A stretch of 64,000 bases of DNA from positions 62,001-126,000 of the forward strand of contig JAWKTM010000015.1 of assembly GCA_041399085.1 (NCBI GenBank), written 5' to 3'. The notes beneath the pieces were generated by a model. It was not told the origin of the DNA, made no database searches, and was given only the letters and a program-made list of their open reading frames with translations. This document shows, piece by piece, positions 1 to 7,469 of the stretch. The translations under genes were made by a program, and so were the position numbers. Source of the DNA: JAWKTM01 sp041399085 (GTDB lineage Bacteria; Planctomycetota; Planctomycetia; Pirellulales; Pirellulaceae). How positions within the stretch are numbered: the stretch's first letter is position 1; each line of letters begins with the position of its first letter.

Positions 1-1
1 C

Positions 2-541
2 GCCGCGCATGGTTCGGCCGTATACGACTTGGCCTTCCTGCCGGATGGGAAGACGCTATTGACCGCCGGGACGGATAAGCTCGCCAAGCTGTGGGATTGG
101 CAAGCGGGTACGGAAACAGCCAAGCTGGAAGGGCACGAAGCGGAGGTGTGGGCCGTAGCGATCAACAAAGACGGGGACTTATTGGCCACCGGCGGAGCGG
201 ATCGAAAGATTAAGCTATGGGATGCCGCTGGCAAGGAAGTAGCCACGCTCGAAGGCCCCAAGGATTGGATTACGTGTGTGTCTTTCTCCGGGGACGGAAA
301 GCTACTTGCGGCTGGCACATTGGGTCGCGTGGTCCACGTGTTCGATGTGGGAGAGCGTAAGGAAATCAGTCAATTGACCGACGCGAAGAGCAGCGTGTGG
401 TCCGTGGCCTTTTCGCCAGACTCGACATTGTTGGCCGTCGGCTCTCACAAAGACTCGCTCCGACTATACGAGACGAGCGACTGGAAACAACGATTCGGCG
501 ATCAACGCCCCACGGAACAAGGTGACGCTAAGGCGGAATAA
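2..541 (+). CDS. WD40 repeat protein, C-terminal part (5' end outside window)
   Basis: The frame is open from base 2, so the gene begins before the window; the first ATG/TTG inside it is not a believable start because repeat sequence runs through it. About 179 residues are visible, forming four WD40 blades. Typical blade endings are seen (AKLWDW, IKLWDAAG, VHVFDVG, LRLYET), each preceded by a strand of the form GKLLAAG or DLLATGG. WD40 blades build a beta-propeller used as a protein-interaction platform. In planctomycetes such propellers are often attached to DUF1549/DUF1553 or cytochrome-c-like proteins or to kinases, but which one applies here cannot be seen. A Ser/Lys/Glu-rich tail ends the protein. 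The family is certain; the specific role is unknown. Confidence 0.9.
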   Translation, partial: AAHGSAVYDLAFLPDGKTLLTAGTDKLAKLWDWQAGTETAKLEGHEAEVWAVAINKDGDLLATGGADRKIKLWDAAGKEVATLEGPKDWITCVSFSGDGKLLAAGTLGRVVHVFDVGERKEISQLTDAKSSVWSVAFSPDSTLLAVGSHKDSLRLYETSDWKQRFGDQRPTEQGDAKAE

Positions 542-620
542 CCCGCAATTGCCGCGGCGCATTGAAGTGCGGGGAGCTTAGCGATACGCCGTTTCGCGCG
601 AGACACGTGACGAATGCGAC

Positions 621-647
621 AGCCGGATGGCCGCGTGCTATCCGGCT
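621..647. terminator. Hairpin downstream of the WD40 gene
   Basis: AGCCGGAT (621-628) pairs perfectly with ATCCGGCT (640-647) across an 11-base loop, 80 bases after the WD40 stop codon. A second inverted repeat with a 9-base stem lies at 714-722/743-751. Neither has a T tract, so termination is only a guess from position. Confidence 0.35.
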
Positions 648-788
648 GCCAGCGTTTGCGGTCTTGCAAGTTGGCGATTATTTGGTATCAAAAACGGCTC
701 GCCAAATTGACATCCGCCGTGCCGGGCCGTCGTCCGCGCCTCGCACGGCGGTCAGATGTTCGCACGAGTAACTTCCGGAACTTGAGCT

Positions 789-884
789 ATGTTTATCGAA
801 GGACTTCTGGGCATTCTGGCCCTTTCGCTTGTTTTGTTCCTTGCCAGTGGAGTCGTTGCTTACTTGCTGTTCGGCAAGTCTTAA
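789..884 (+). CDS. Small single-span membrane protein (31 aa)
   Basis: This short frame starts with ATG at 789 and ends with TAA at 882-884. It encodes 31 residues: a short acidic start (MFIEG), then about 22 hydrophobic residues (LLGILALSLVLFLASGVVAY), then LLFGKS. That is a one-pass membrane segment with a positively charged end, as in many tiny respiratory or transporter subunits. It lies 57 bases upstream of another small gene on the same strand, so the two may be co-transcribed. There is no strong Shine-Dalgarno, and no family is recognised. It might be a chance hydrophobic frame, but the codons look natural and the start and stop are tidy. Confidence 0.4.
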   Translation: MFIEGLLGILALSLVLFLASGVVAYLLFGKS

Positions 885-940
885 GCCGCGGGGCCGCTGC
901 GTTTTTTACCTTTAGGCATCGTTGCAGGAGTTTATCGACA

Positions 941-1111
941 ATGTCCGGTCCGATCATTCGTAGCGGCGCATCGCCCGAGTACGCGAAGAACTGGGATCAA
1001 GCGTTCGCCGCCTCCAAGCCCAAGTCGACCAGCAAGTCCGCGTCCGCCAGCACTGGCGAGAAGAAGCAACCCGCGAAGAAGGCCAAATCGGCGAAGAAGT
1101 CGAAGTCGTAA
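941..1111 (+). CDS. Small lysine-rich conserved-type protein (56 aa)
   Basis: ATG at 941 follows GCAGGAG with an 11-base spacing, which decides this start over longer upstream alternatives. The protein has an ordered N-terminus (MSGPIIRSGASPEYAKNWDQ), then a basic tail rich in Lys, Ala and Ser with KKxAKKxKSAKK-type runs resembling histone H1 or bacterial HU tails. Short planctomycete proteins starting SGPIIRxGxSxxxxxNWD are familiar from memory, without known function. The tail suggests nucleic-acid or ribosome binding, which is inference. It shares a strong inverted repeat downstream with the convergent HMA-domain lipoprotein gene. Confidence 0.6.
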   Translation: MSGPIIRSGASPEYAKNWDQAFAASKPKSTSKSASASTGEKKQPAKKAKSAKKSKS

Positions 1112-1160
1112 TTGCCGTGGCCCGATTGCCAATTCGGCAAACGGCAAATCAAGAATTGAA

Positions 1161-1187
1161 AAGAGGCGGGATGTTCTCCCGCCTCTT
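1161..1187. terminator. Bidirectional terminator hairpin
   Basis: AAGAGGCGGG (1161-1170) and CCCGCCTCTT (1178-1187) form a perfect 10-base stem with a 7-base loop between two convergent genes (ends at 1111 + and 1264 -). The T tract is short on both sides, but position and symmetry suit a shared terminator. Confidence 0.75.
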
Positions 1188-1263
1188 GCATTGGCCGTCG
1201 CCAAAACTCTGGATGCCGAAAACGCCAGCTAAGCTCGCGGCCTTGGCAACTCAGCCCGGCACC

Positions 1264-1659
1264 TTACGGCGTGGCCGCGACTTCGGCATCGTCGAAGCCC
1301 GCGCTGGCGAGCGCCGCGAAAGCTTGAGCCTGCTCGAAATCGCCGTTCAGCTTCACGTAAACCACTGGATTGTCGATCGCGTTTGGATCGGCTTGCGGCG
1401 CCAATTCCACGTCGGCGACGCCGCCTTGCTCCTTCAGCGTGTCACGCACCTTGGGCCAGCAAGCGAACGGGCAGTGCATCGAAGGCACTTTTAGCGCGAC
1501 AGTTTGGAAGTTCGCCTCCGCGCTGCCATCCGCCGAATTCAACTCGGCCGTTTGAACATCCGGCGTACTGGCCGACGGATTGGGAATTGTTTGCGAAGTT
1601 TCATAACCGCAGCCAACAAAAGCGGCCGCAATCAGCAGTAAACCAGCTCGAATCTTCAT
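1264..1659 (-). CDS. Lipoprotein with heavy-metal-associated (HMA)-like domain
   Basis: The start is taken at ATG 1659, which follows GGAG with 7 bases spacing and opens a lipoprotein signal (MKIRAGLLLIAAAFVGCG); an in-frame start further upstream would bury this signal. After cleavage at the lipobox Cys the chain has a Ser/Thr/Pro-rich linker and then an HMA-like fold with VALKVPSMHCPFACWPKVRD near residues 60-80. Classical HMA domains bind Cu or Zn through MxCxxC; here the motif is MHCPFAC, with three residues between the cysteines, so metal binding may differ or be lost. The gene follows the dehydrogenase gene on the same strand. The protein probably sits at the outer face of a membrane; its substrate is unknown. 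Confidence 0.75.
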   Translation of the reverse strand: MKIRAGLLLIAAAFVGCGYETSQTIPNPSASTPDVQTAELNSADGSAEANFQTVALKVPSMHCPFACWPKVRDTLKEQGGVADVELAPQADPNAIDNPVVYVKLNGDFEQAQAFAALASAGFDDAEVAATP

Positions 1660-1688
1660 GTGTCTGCTCCTAGGCGAGAAAAGGTTGT

Positions 1689-2774
1689 TCACTTGGACCC
1701 CAAGGCCTCGACGACCAAATCGCCGATCTCGGTCGTGCCGTGACCCATTTTACCGGCCGCCTGGCTTTTCATCTTCGTGCCGGTCACTTTTTGAACGGCA
1801 TCCAGCACGCGAGCCCCGGCTTGCTCGTGGCCGGTTTGCTCCAGAAGCATGGCCATCGCGCTGATCGCGGCGATCGGATTGATTACGTTTTGGCCGGTGT
1901 ATTTCGGGGCGCTGCCGCCCATCGGCTCGAACATGCTCGTGCCGCCAGCGTCGGGGTTGATGTTGCCGCCAGCCGCCACGCCCATGCCGCCTTGAATCAT
2001 CGCTCCCAAATCCGTGATGATGTCGCCGAACATGTTGGTTGTGACAATCACGTCGTAGTACTCGGGGTTCTTGACCATCCACATGCAGCAAGCGTCGACG
2101 TGGTTGTAGTCGGCCTCGACGTCCGAATACTCTTTGGCCACATCCTGGAACGTGCGCCACCACAGATCGTGGCCGTAGGTCAACACGTTCGTCTTGGCGA
2201 CCAACGTCAATCGCTTGCCCTTGGGATTGTTGCGTTTGCGAGTGAACTCGAACGCCCAGCGAATACAGCGCTCGCACCCCTTACGCGTGTAAATCGCGGT
2301 CTGCGTGGCGACTTCGTCCGCCGTGTGCTTCTTCAGAAAGCCGCCGACGCCGGCGTACATGTCCTCGGTGTTCTCGCGAACGACGACAAAGTCGATATCC
2401 TTCGGGCCTTTGCCGACCAAGGGCGTCTCGACGCCGGGATACAGCTTCACTGGCCGGAGATTGATGTACTGATCCAACTGGAATCGCAGTTCCAGCAGCA
2501 GGCCCTTTTCCAGAATTCCGGGCTTCACATCGGGATGGCCGACGGCGCCCAAGTAGATGGCGTCGAAGCCGCGCAGTTGCTCGACGGCTCCGTCCGGCAG
2601 AATATCGCCCGTTCGCAGATATCGCTCGCCGCCGAAATCGAAGTCCGTCGTTTCGTACTGGATGCCTTCTTGAGCCGCGATGGCTTTCAGCACTTTCAAA
2701 GCTTCGGCGGTCACTTCGGGACCAGTACCATCGCCGCCAATGACGGCGATCTTCAACTTGGACGCATCGGCCAC
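1689..2774 (-). CDS. leuB: 3-isopropylmalate dehydrogenase-type beta-decarboxylating dehydrogenase
   Basis: The protein has 361 residues, the usual length for the isopropylmalate/isocitrate/tartrate dehydrogenase family. GTG at 2774 follows GAGGG by 7 bases. Visible motifs are the N-terminal IAVIGGDGTGPEV, the substrate-binding arginines in LELRFQLDQYINLRP, the RENTED segment, the TYGHDLW region with the catalytic-type Lys just before it (VAKTNVL), the metal-binding MFGDIITDLGAMIQGG and the C-terminal NAD site (FEPMGGSAP). LeuB oxidises and decarboxylates 3-isopropylmalate in leucine synthesis. The RENTED/MYAGVGGF block also resembles tartrate and NAD-isocitrate dehydrogenases, so the substrate is not certain. 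No other leu gene is adjacent. Confidence 0.8.
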   Translation of the reverse strand: MADASKLKIAVIGGDGTGPEVTAEALKVLKAIAAQEGIQYETTDFDFGGERYLRTGDILPDGAVEQLRGFDAIYLGAVGHPDVKPGILEKGLLLELRFQLDQYINLRPVKLYPGVETPLVGKGPKDIDFVVVRENTEDMYAGVGGFLKKHTADEVATQTAIYTRKGCERCIRWAFEFTRKRNNPKGKRLTLVAKTNVLTYGHDLWWRTFQDVAKEYSDVEADYNHVDACCMWMVKNPEYYDVIVTTNMFGDIITDLGAMIQGGMGVAAGGNINPDAGGTSMFEPMGGSAPKYTGQNVINPIAAISAMAMLLEQTGHEQAGARVLDAVQKVTGTKMKSQAAGKMGHGTTEIGDLVVEALGSK

Positions 2775-2899
2775 TTGGATACCCTCTTGTCAGGACGTCG
2801 GGAGATAGTTTCGCGAACGGACTGGCGATTCTATCAACGCCCCGGAAAGGTCACAAGTTGCCAAAAAGCCGGCCGAACGAGCGAGTGATTCGACGAACT

Positions 2900-2967
2900 C
2901 ACTTGCTGGCGCCGCGTGCTCGTATACCTCAAGAACACACTTGCTGGCGCCGCGTGCTCGTATACCT
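2900..2967. repeat. 30-bp direct repeat, half of a dispersed REP-like element
   Basis: The same 30 bases (starting CACTTGCTGGCGCCGCGTGC) occur at 2900-2929 and 2938-2967, a 38-base period. The sequence matches the right arm of the REP-like elements at 16685-16776 and 16911-16992, and an inverted copy lies at 4414-4476. Confidence 0.8.
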
Positions 2968-2983
2968 TGAATCGGCCGCTCGC

Positions 2984-3634
2984 TTAGAAGCCGAACGTCA
3001 CTCGGCCGCTCATGCCGTGTGGCGGGCGGTGATAGCGATGGTAGTGCGGCGGATGATAGTAGTACGGGCGATAGTAAATCGGCGGCGCGATATAACGCTC
3101 TTCCACAATCACGGTCGACGGCGCCGCGACGACCGGAGCGGGAGCGGGCGGAGCGGCGACGGCCGAGGCCAGCGGAGCTCGCTGCATGGCCGAAATCACT
3201 GGCTCGCTGACACCGTATTGATGCAGCGTGATGACATCGGAAACTTCCAACCGACGTTGCACGCCGTTCTGTTGGATGTGGCCGATAATCAGCGAATCGC
3301 TCAAGCCGCTGCGGGCCATGTTGATCACGTCTTGCGACGAGACGGCTCGCGACATCTGCTGAGCGTAATACTGTTGCTGCTGGTATTGGGCCTGCGATCG
3401 AGCGACCGAGTTGTCCTTGGCGTTGCCGATGGCCGCGCCGGTGACAAGCCCCAACGCGCCGCCAATCAGAGCGCCGGCCGCCGTATCCTTGTTGTTCTTG
3501 CCGATGGCGGCGCCCCCCAACGCGCCGGCGATTCCGCCAATGGCCGCGCCCTTCTCGGTGAAGCCTTGGCCGTGAGCCATCGAGGCGGCCAAACCGAGAA
3601 ACATCAACGAAAGAGGCATCCAGCGACGATTCAT
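2984..3634 (-). CDS. Secreted glycine-zipper protein
   Basis: The start is ATG 3634, which opens a signal peptide (MNRRWMPLSLMFLGLAASMAHG); an open frame extends 27 codons further upstream but would hide the signal. The mature part has a glycine-zipper (YMGG-like/Gly-zipper_2TM) region with alternating Gly at AAIGGIAGALGGAAIG and GALIGGALGLVTGAAIG, then a Gln/Tyr-rich stretch, a helical region (MARSGLSDSLIIGHIQQNG) and a Pro/Tyr/His-rich C-terminus (YYRPYYYHPPHYHRYHRPP). Such proteins associate with the outer membrane or cell envelope. The last residues end in VTFGF, reminiscent of a terminal beta-strand. Its function is unknown. Confidence 0.8.
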   Translation of the reverse strand: MNRRWMPLSLMFLGLAASMAHGQGFTEKGAAIGGIAGALGGAAIGKNNKDTAAGALIGGALGLVTGAAIGNAKDNSVARSQAQYQQQQYYAQQMSRAVSSQDVINMARSGLSDSLIIGHIQQNGVQRRLEVSDVITLHQYGVSEPVISAMQRAPLASAVAAPPAPAPVVAAPSTVIVEERYIAPPIYYRPYYYHPPHYHRYHRPPHGMSGRVTFGF

Positions 3635-3832
3635 GGCGATCACTCGATAGGTAGGGAAGGTAGCCGTTCGCCGCGGACCAAGCGGCCGCGGCGCGGATCG
3701 ATCTATCATCTTCATCGGCGAAACGACGGGCTGGAATTCAACCCAGCCGCCGATCAGCGAGCGGGGAAATTAACAACCTGGGCGACTTGCGGCAATATCG
3801 ACGGCGTGGCGGGAAAGGCCGGGTCGAGCGGC

Positions 3833-4420
3833 TTCCAAACGCTTAAATACAATGCCCAAACGGTTATTTACACCGCCCAAACGCTTGGGCGCTCCTCCCA
3901 AACGCGAATTTACAGCGTTCAAACGCCATCTCGCACCGTTCAAACGCCATCTCGCACTTGTCAAACGCCATCTGCGAAGCCCAAACGCTTATTGACAGTC
4001 CCCAAACGATGTTCGACACGATCCAAACGTTGGGGCGCAGCGTCCAAACGATGTTTGCAGAGCCCAAACGCTGGCGCACTCTCCAAACGCCATTTACAGC
4101 GTCCAAATGCTCGCGCGCGGCGTCCAAACGCTCGCTTGCACGGTCAAAATGACACGTCGCGCTGTCCAAAGACCGTCTCCGCTGTCCAAATCGCGGCGCA
4201 GCATCGCCCAAACGCTGTCTTACATCGTCCAAATCGCCGGGCGCAGCGTCCAAACGCTCATTTACATCGCCCAAACGCTGGGCGCGCAGTCCCCAAATGC
4301 TCGCGCCGCGTCCAAATCGCCAGACACAGCGTCCAAATCGGCGATTATGGTCGCCAAATCCCGGCTTACAGTCTCCAAATCACCGCTTGGGCGACCGCCA
4401 GATCTCAATTTGCCCAAATA
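3833..4420. repeat. 21-bp tandem repeat array, about 27 units
   Basis: A core CCAAACG (variants TCAAACG, CCAAATG, CCAAATC) recurs with spacing of almost exactly 21 bases from 3835 to about 4416. I measured 16 steps of 21 or thereabouts, with occasional steps of 19, 20 or 22 bases. The rest of each unit is roughly CTnnTTTACAGCG. 21 bases equals seven codons, so reverse-strand translation yields a heptad-like pattern (for example MAFERCEMAFERCKFAFGR), but length slips break every frame, so no single protein is encoded. There are no unique spacers, so it is not a CRISPR. It lies between two minus-strand genes. Confidence 0.9.
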
Positions 4421-4476
4421 CGAGCACGACGCGCAAGCGAGTGAGCGAGTGAGTGAGCAGGAGTGAGTGAGTAAGG
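4414..4476. repeat. REP-like element, single inverted arm
   Basis: The sequence beginning AAATACGAGCACGACGCGCA and continuing into GTGAG repeats is the reverse complement of the arm seen at 2900-2967 and matches the left arms at 16685 and 16911. It abuts the end of the 21-bp array. Confidence 0.75.
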
Positions 4477-4500
4477 CGATCGGCAGCGAAATGCTTACCT

Positions 4501-4573
4501 GCCGATGCTGGCAGCATCTGCCACGTGGCGGACGCTGCCAGCACTGGCCACGTGGTGGACGCTGGCAGCGTCC
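4501..4573. repeat. Alternating GCTGGCAGC / CCACGTGG palindromic repeat
   Basis: Within 73 bases the motifs GCTGGCAGC or its complement GCTGCCAGC occur three times and are separated by two copies of the palindrome CCACGTGG. The stretch can fold into two alternative hairpins. It lies just beyond the REP-like arm at 4414-4476 and about 190 bases from the DUF3500 terminator. Confidence 0.7.
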
Positions 4574-4763
4574 CAATGGGTGCATTCTCATCTGCCGCTC
4601 GCATTACATCGCCCAAATCGCGGCGATGGGACTTCTCGAAGCGAGTCCGCTCGGATTCGATGGCAACGGCTTGGGCGATAGCCGAAAGAAAGCTCCGACA
4701 AGGCGGAGCACTCCAAAGACTCCGACGCGGCGGAATGAGCCCACGAGCGTGAACGAAGCGGCG

Positions 4764-4795
4764 CAAAAAAAGAAGGCGGCCCGAAGACCGCCTTC
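4764..4795 (-). terminator. Intrinsic terminator of the DUF3500 gene
   Basis: Read on the minus strand, GAAGGCGG (4795-4788) pairs with CCGCCTTC (4779-4772) and is followed by seven T residues. It lies about 60 bases after the stop codon of the gene ending at 4854. This is a textbook rho-independent terminator. Confidence 0.9.
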
Positions 4796-4853
4796 AAAAG
4801 TTGGATTACCGCCGAAACCGCTTCAACGCACTGAGGCTTCTGGGCGGCGGGGC

Positions 4854-5843
4854 TTAAGCCCGCTTGGCGATGTTGATGTACGCGTGCACGTGCGGAGCGC
4901 CGCGGAAATGGCAAACCACCGTCGGGCTCTCCAACCGCCAGATGTCCCACACTTGATCCTCGTCCAAATCGCCCGTGCGATAGAACGACAAGTGCAGCGA
5001 ATCCAGACCGCCGCCCGACTCCAGGATCTCCATCACCTCGTCCACGTCCTCCTGGCGATACGGCTGCATGACCGCCCGCAACGACGCGGCCAACTGATCC
5101 TTCTGATCGCTCGACAACTCCTTGCCGCCGATCCCCGGCAACGGACGGCCTTCCTTTTCGAACTGGACCGACGACTCGTGCGGCGCCTTCTCCAGCAACG
5201 CTTGCTCGCGCTGCTTCGGATCCAGCATCTCGAACACCTTGTTCACTTGCTTCGTCTGATACACGAACAGATTCTTGTCGCTGTTGCCGCGAGCTCCATG
5301 GCCGTAAACGATCGGGCCGCCGAAAGCCATGCCGCCCAGCGTATTTCCGTCGGCTCGCAACGTCAGATGGCGGCCGGTCAATTCAAACTCGAACTGCTCT
5401 TCGTGCGGATTGCCAAACAACGCGATCGAGTAGTTCTTGATCCCTTTGTTGTCGTCCTGCATCTGCTTGAGGAATCGCTCGTAGCCGTCTTCGGACGTGC
5501 AGCCCTTCACGATTTCCTTGATGATCGCCTGTTGATCGGCCGTGAATTGGCCGATGCGAGCTTCGGTGATGTGCCAGTTGGCGTTGATCGTGCGGCGACG
5601 CTGATCGTCCAGCGGCAGGGCGACGATCTTCTTCTGTTCGTCGTTTAACGAATCGTACAGATGTCGCACGGAATTCTCGGCGGCGCTCTTCGGAGTCGGC
5701 GCGGCCCAAGCCGATCGGCTCGGCAAGATCGCGGGCAAAGCCGCGGCGGCGACGGCGACCGAGGCCGACGTGGCCAAAAACTGACGACGATCAACAGACG
5801 ATGAACAGTCGGGGCACGACGACGAACGTTGACGTTGCGACAT
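4854..5843 (-). CDS. DUF3500-family secreted protein with twin-arginine signal
   Basis: The 329-residue product begins with a Cys-rich leader and then a twin-arginine signal, RRQFLATSASVAVAAAALP, followed by a cleavage-like AWAAP. The mature chain carries the DUF3500 pattern: a helical start (LNDEQKKIVALPLDD), the core FELTGRHLTLRADG and GGPIVYGHGA, and a C-terminal VWDIWRLESPTVVCHFRGAPHVHAYI. DUF3500 proteins are common in planctomycetes and are exported; their biochemical role is not established. The His-rich final part could bind metal, which is inference. The gene is downstream of the AAA+ ATPase gene on the same strand (130-base gap) and ends at a strong intrinsic terminator. Confidence 0.85.
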   Translation of the reverse strand: MSQRQRSSSCPDCSSSVDRRQFLATSASVAVAAAALPAILPSRSAWAAPTPKSAAENSVRHLYDSLNDEQKKIVALPLDDQRRRTINANWHITEARIGQFTADQQAIIKEIVKGCTSEDGYERFLKQMQDDNKGIKNYSIALFGNPHEEQFEFELTGRHLTLRADGNTLGGMAFGGPIVYGHGARGNSDKNLFVYQTKQVNKVFEMLDPKQREQALLEKAPHESSVQFEKEGRPLPGIGGKELSSDQKDQLAASLRAVMQPYRQEDVDEVMEILESGGGLDSLHLSFYRTGDLDEDQVWDIWRLESPTVVCHFRGAPHVHAYINIAKRA

Positions 5844-5973
5844 CCGAAATTCCTTTCAAAACGGGGAGACGGTGAACGAAACTTGCGCGCGATTGAGAAT
5901 ACGGGTCGCAACCAGCGAAGTCAAACATTTGGCCAAATCGCCGCCGGGAGCACGAGGCTCCTGCCGAGTAATC

Positions 5974-7389
5974 TCACTCAATCTCATAACTAATCCGCCC
6001 GTGCTGCTGAGCCCGCGAGATACGATCCATCGCGTACAGCCCCGCCAACACGAACTCGACGCACGAAGCCCGCACCGCCGGATCCTCGGCCGCGTTCACC
6101 TCGAACGCCTTATCCCAAATCGGCGGCACGCGCTTCAGTCGGTCGGCGTAATGCGACGACGGCAACATATCGCCCACCTCGATCTTCACGCCCTTCGAGA
6201 AAATCTCGGCGATCTCCTGCATACCGTGGCGATCCACATACTCCTCGAACACCGTGCGAATCGCTTCGGCGATCACGGCGTCCAGCACTTGCCGTTCGCT
6301 CATCTGATGGCTGCCCATCATGTCCAATTCCAGCTTGCCCAGCGACGACGAATACAGATGCCCGAGGTCGCTGATGCGCGGCACGGCCGGACGTTCGCCC
6401 AACACAATGGCTCGCTGCCGAGCGCTGGCGACCATCGTGCGATAGTTGGCGATGCTGAACCGAGCGCTCACGCCCGATTGATGGTCGATATAACGCGACT
6501 GCCGCGCTTGCACCGTAATCTGCTCGACGATCTCGCGCATGAAATAAGGCACGACCACCGGCCAATCGCCGCCAAGGTCCAGTCCGGCTTCCTGCTCCAT
6601 GATCTGCACGCCCAGTTCGCGCGAACGCGGATAGTGCGTGTGGATCACCGAGCCGATGCGGTCCTTGAGCTGCGGGATCACCTTGCCGCTACGGTTATAA
6701 GTCGACGGATTCGCCGAGAACAGAATCAGCACATCAATATCGAAACGAATCGGAAAGCCGCGAATCTGCACGTCGCGTTCTTCCAAGATGTTGAACAGCC
6801 CGACTTGAACCAACTCGTCCAACTCGGGCAACTCGTTCATCGCAAAGATGCCGCGATGCAGCCGCGGCACCAAACCAAAGTGCAGCGACTCCTCGGCCGA
6901 CATGCTGGTGCCGCCGGCGAGCTTGGCCGGATCGATCTCGCCAATCAGATCGGCGAACTTGGTGCCCGGCGACAATCGCTCGGCGTAACGGTCCTCGCGC
7001 GGCCACCAAGCGATCGGGATTTCGTGCTCCGGGCGGCTGGCCACGAACTGGCGACAGACGCCGCTGAGCGGGCGATACGGGTCTTCGTGAAACGGCGCCG
7101 CCGGCAGATCGATGTAGGGAATCTCGGGGTCGAGAAACCGGACGAGCGAACGCATCAGGCGGCTCTTGGCCTGCCCCTTTTCGCCCAGAAACAACATGTC
7201 GTGCCCCGAAAGCAACGCGATGTTGACCTCGGGAATCACCGTGTCCTCATAACCGACGATGCCGGGATACAGCTCGTCGCCAGCGGCCAACAGCCGCTGG
7301 AGGTTGTCGCGAATCTCTTGCTTTACGGTTTTGCTGACCCAGCCGCTTTCGCGAAGCTGCTGGAGATTTTGCGGTTTATCGTGAGGCAT
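5974..7389 (-). CDS. MoxR/ChlI-like AAA+ ATPase
   Basis: The 471-residue protein has a modified Walker A (FLGEKGQAKSRL, residues about 66-77), a Walker B-type segment in IFAMNELPELD, a sensor-1-like LILFSANPSTYN, and an arginine-rich region in PQLKDRIGSVIHTHYP. This matches the magnesium-chelatase ChlI/MoxR branch of AAA+ ATPases, which remodel partner proteins, usually together with a VWA-domain protein. No chlorophyll genes or VWA partner are nearby, so chelatase activity is not implied. The C-terminal half (MGSHQMSERQVLDAVIAEAI) is typical of the planctomycete form. The gene follows the PilM fusion gene by 80 bases on the same strand and is probably co-transcribed with it. Confidence 0.85.
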   Translation of the reverse strand: MPHDKPQNLQQLRESGWVSKTVKQEIRDNLQRLLAAGDELYPGIVGYEDTVIPEVNIALLSGHDMLFLGEKGQAKSRLMRSLVRFLDPEIPYIDLPAAPFHEDPYRPLSGVCRQFVASRPEHEIPIAWWPREDRYAERLSPGTKFADLIGEIDPAKLAGGTSMSAEESLHFGLVPRLHRGIFAMNELPELDELVQVGLFNILEERDVQIRGFPIRFDIDVLILFSANPSTYNRSGKVIPQLKDRIGSVIHTHYPRSRELGVQIMEQEAGLDLGGDWPVVVPYFMREIVEQITVQARQSRYIDHQSGVSARFSIANYRTMVASARQRAIVLGERPAVPRISDLGHLYSSSLGKLELDMMGSHQMSERQVLDAVIAEAIRTVFEEYVDRHGMQEIAEIFSKGVKIEVGDMLPSSHYADRLKRVPPIWDKAFEVNAAEDPAVRASCVEFVLAGLYAMDRISRAQQHGRISYEIE

Positions 7390-7469
7390 GCGTGGGGTGC
7401 TCGGCGCGTCTAGGAGGAATGCGTTGGTCCCGTCAATGACAACGCATTATAGCGCCACGACTACCGCGG

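Noticed and set aside
1740..2888. Plus-strand open frame of about 380 codons opposite leuB
   Set aside because: It is the antisense shadow of a well-supported dehydrogenase gene in GC-rich sequence; composition is His/Arg-rich with no motif.
3833..4420. CRISPR array
   Set aside because: Units are short, diverged and directly adjacent, with no unique spacers of constant length, and no cas gene is near.
2858..4444. Long plus-strand open frame (about 528 codons) crossing the 21-bp array
   Set aside because: It runs antisense to the glycine-zipper gene and then through the array, giving QTxxY-like repeats that only reflect the 21-base period. There is no ribosome site or family match.
5872..7413. 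Plus-strand open frame of over 500 codons opposite the MoxR-like gene
   Set aside because: Antisense shadow; His/Arg/Gln-rich composition, while the minus-strand frame has clear Walker motifs.
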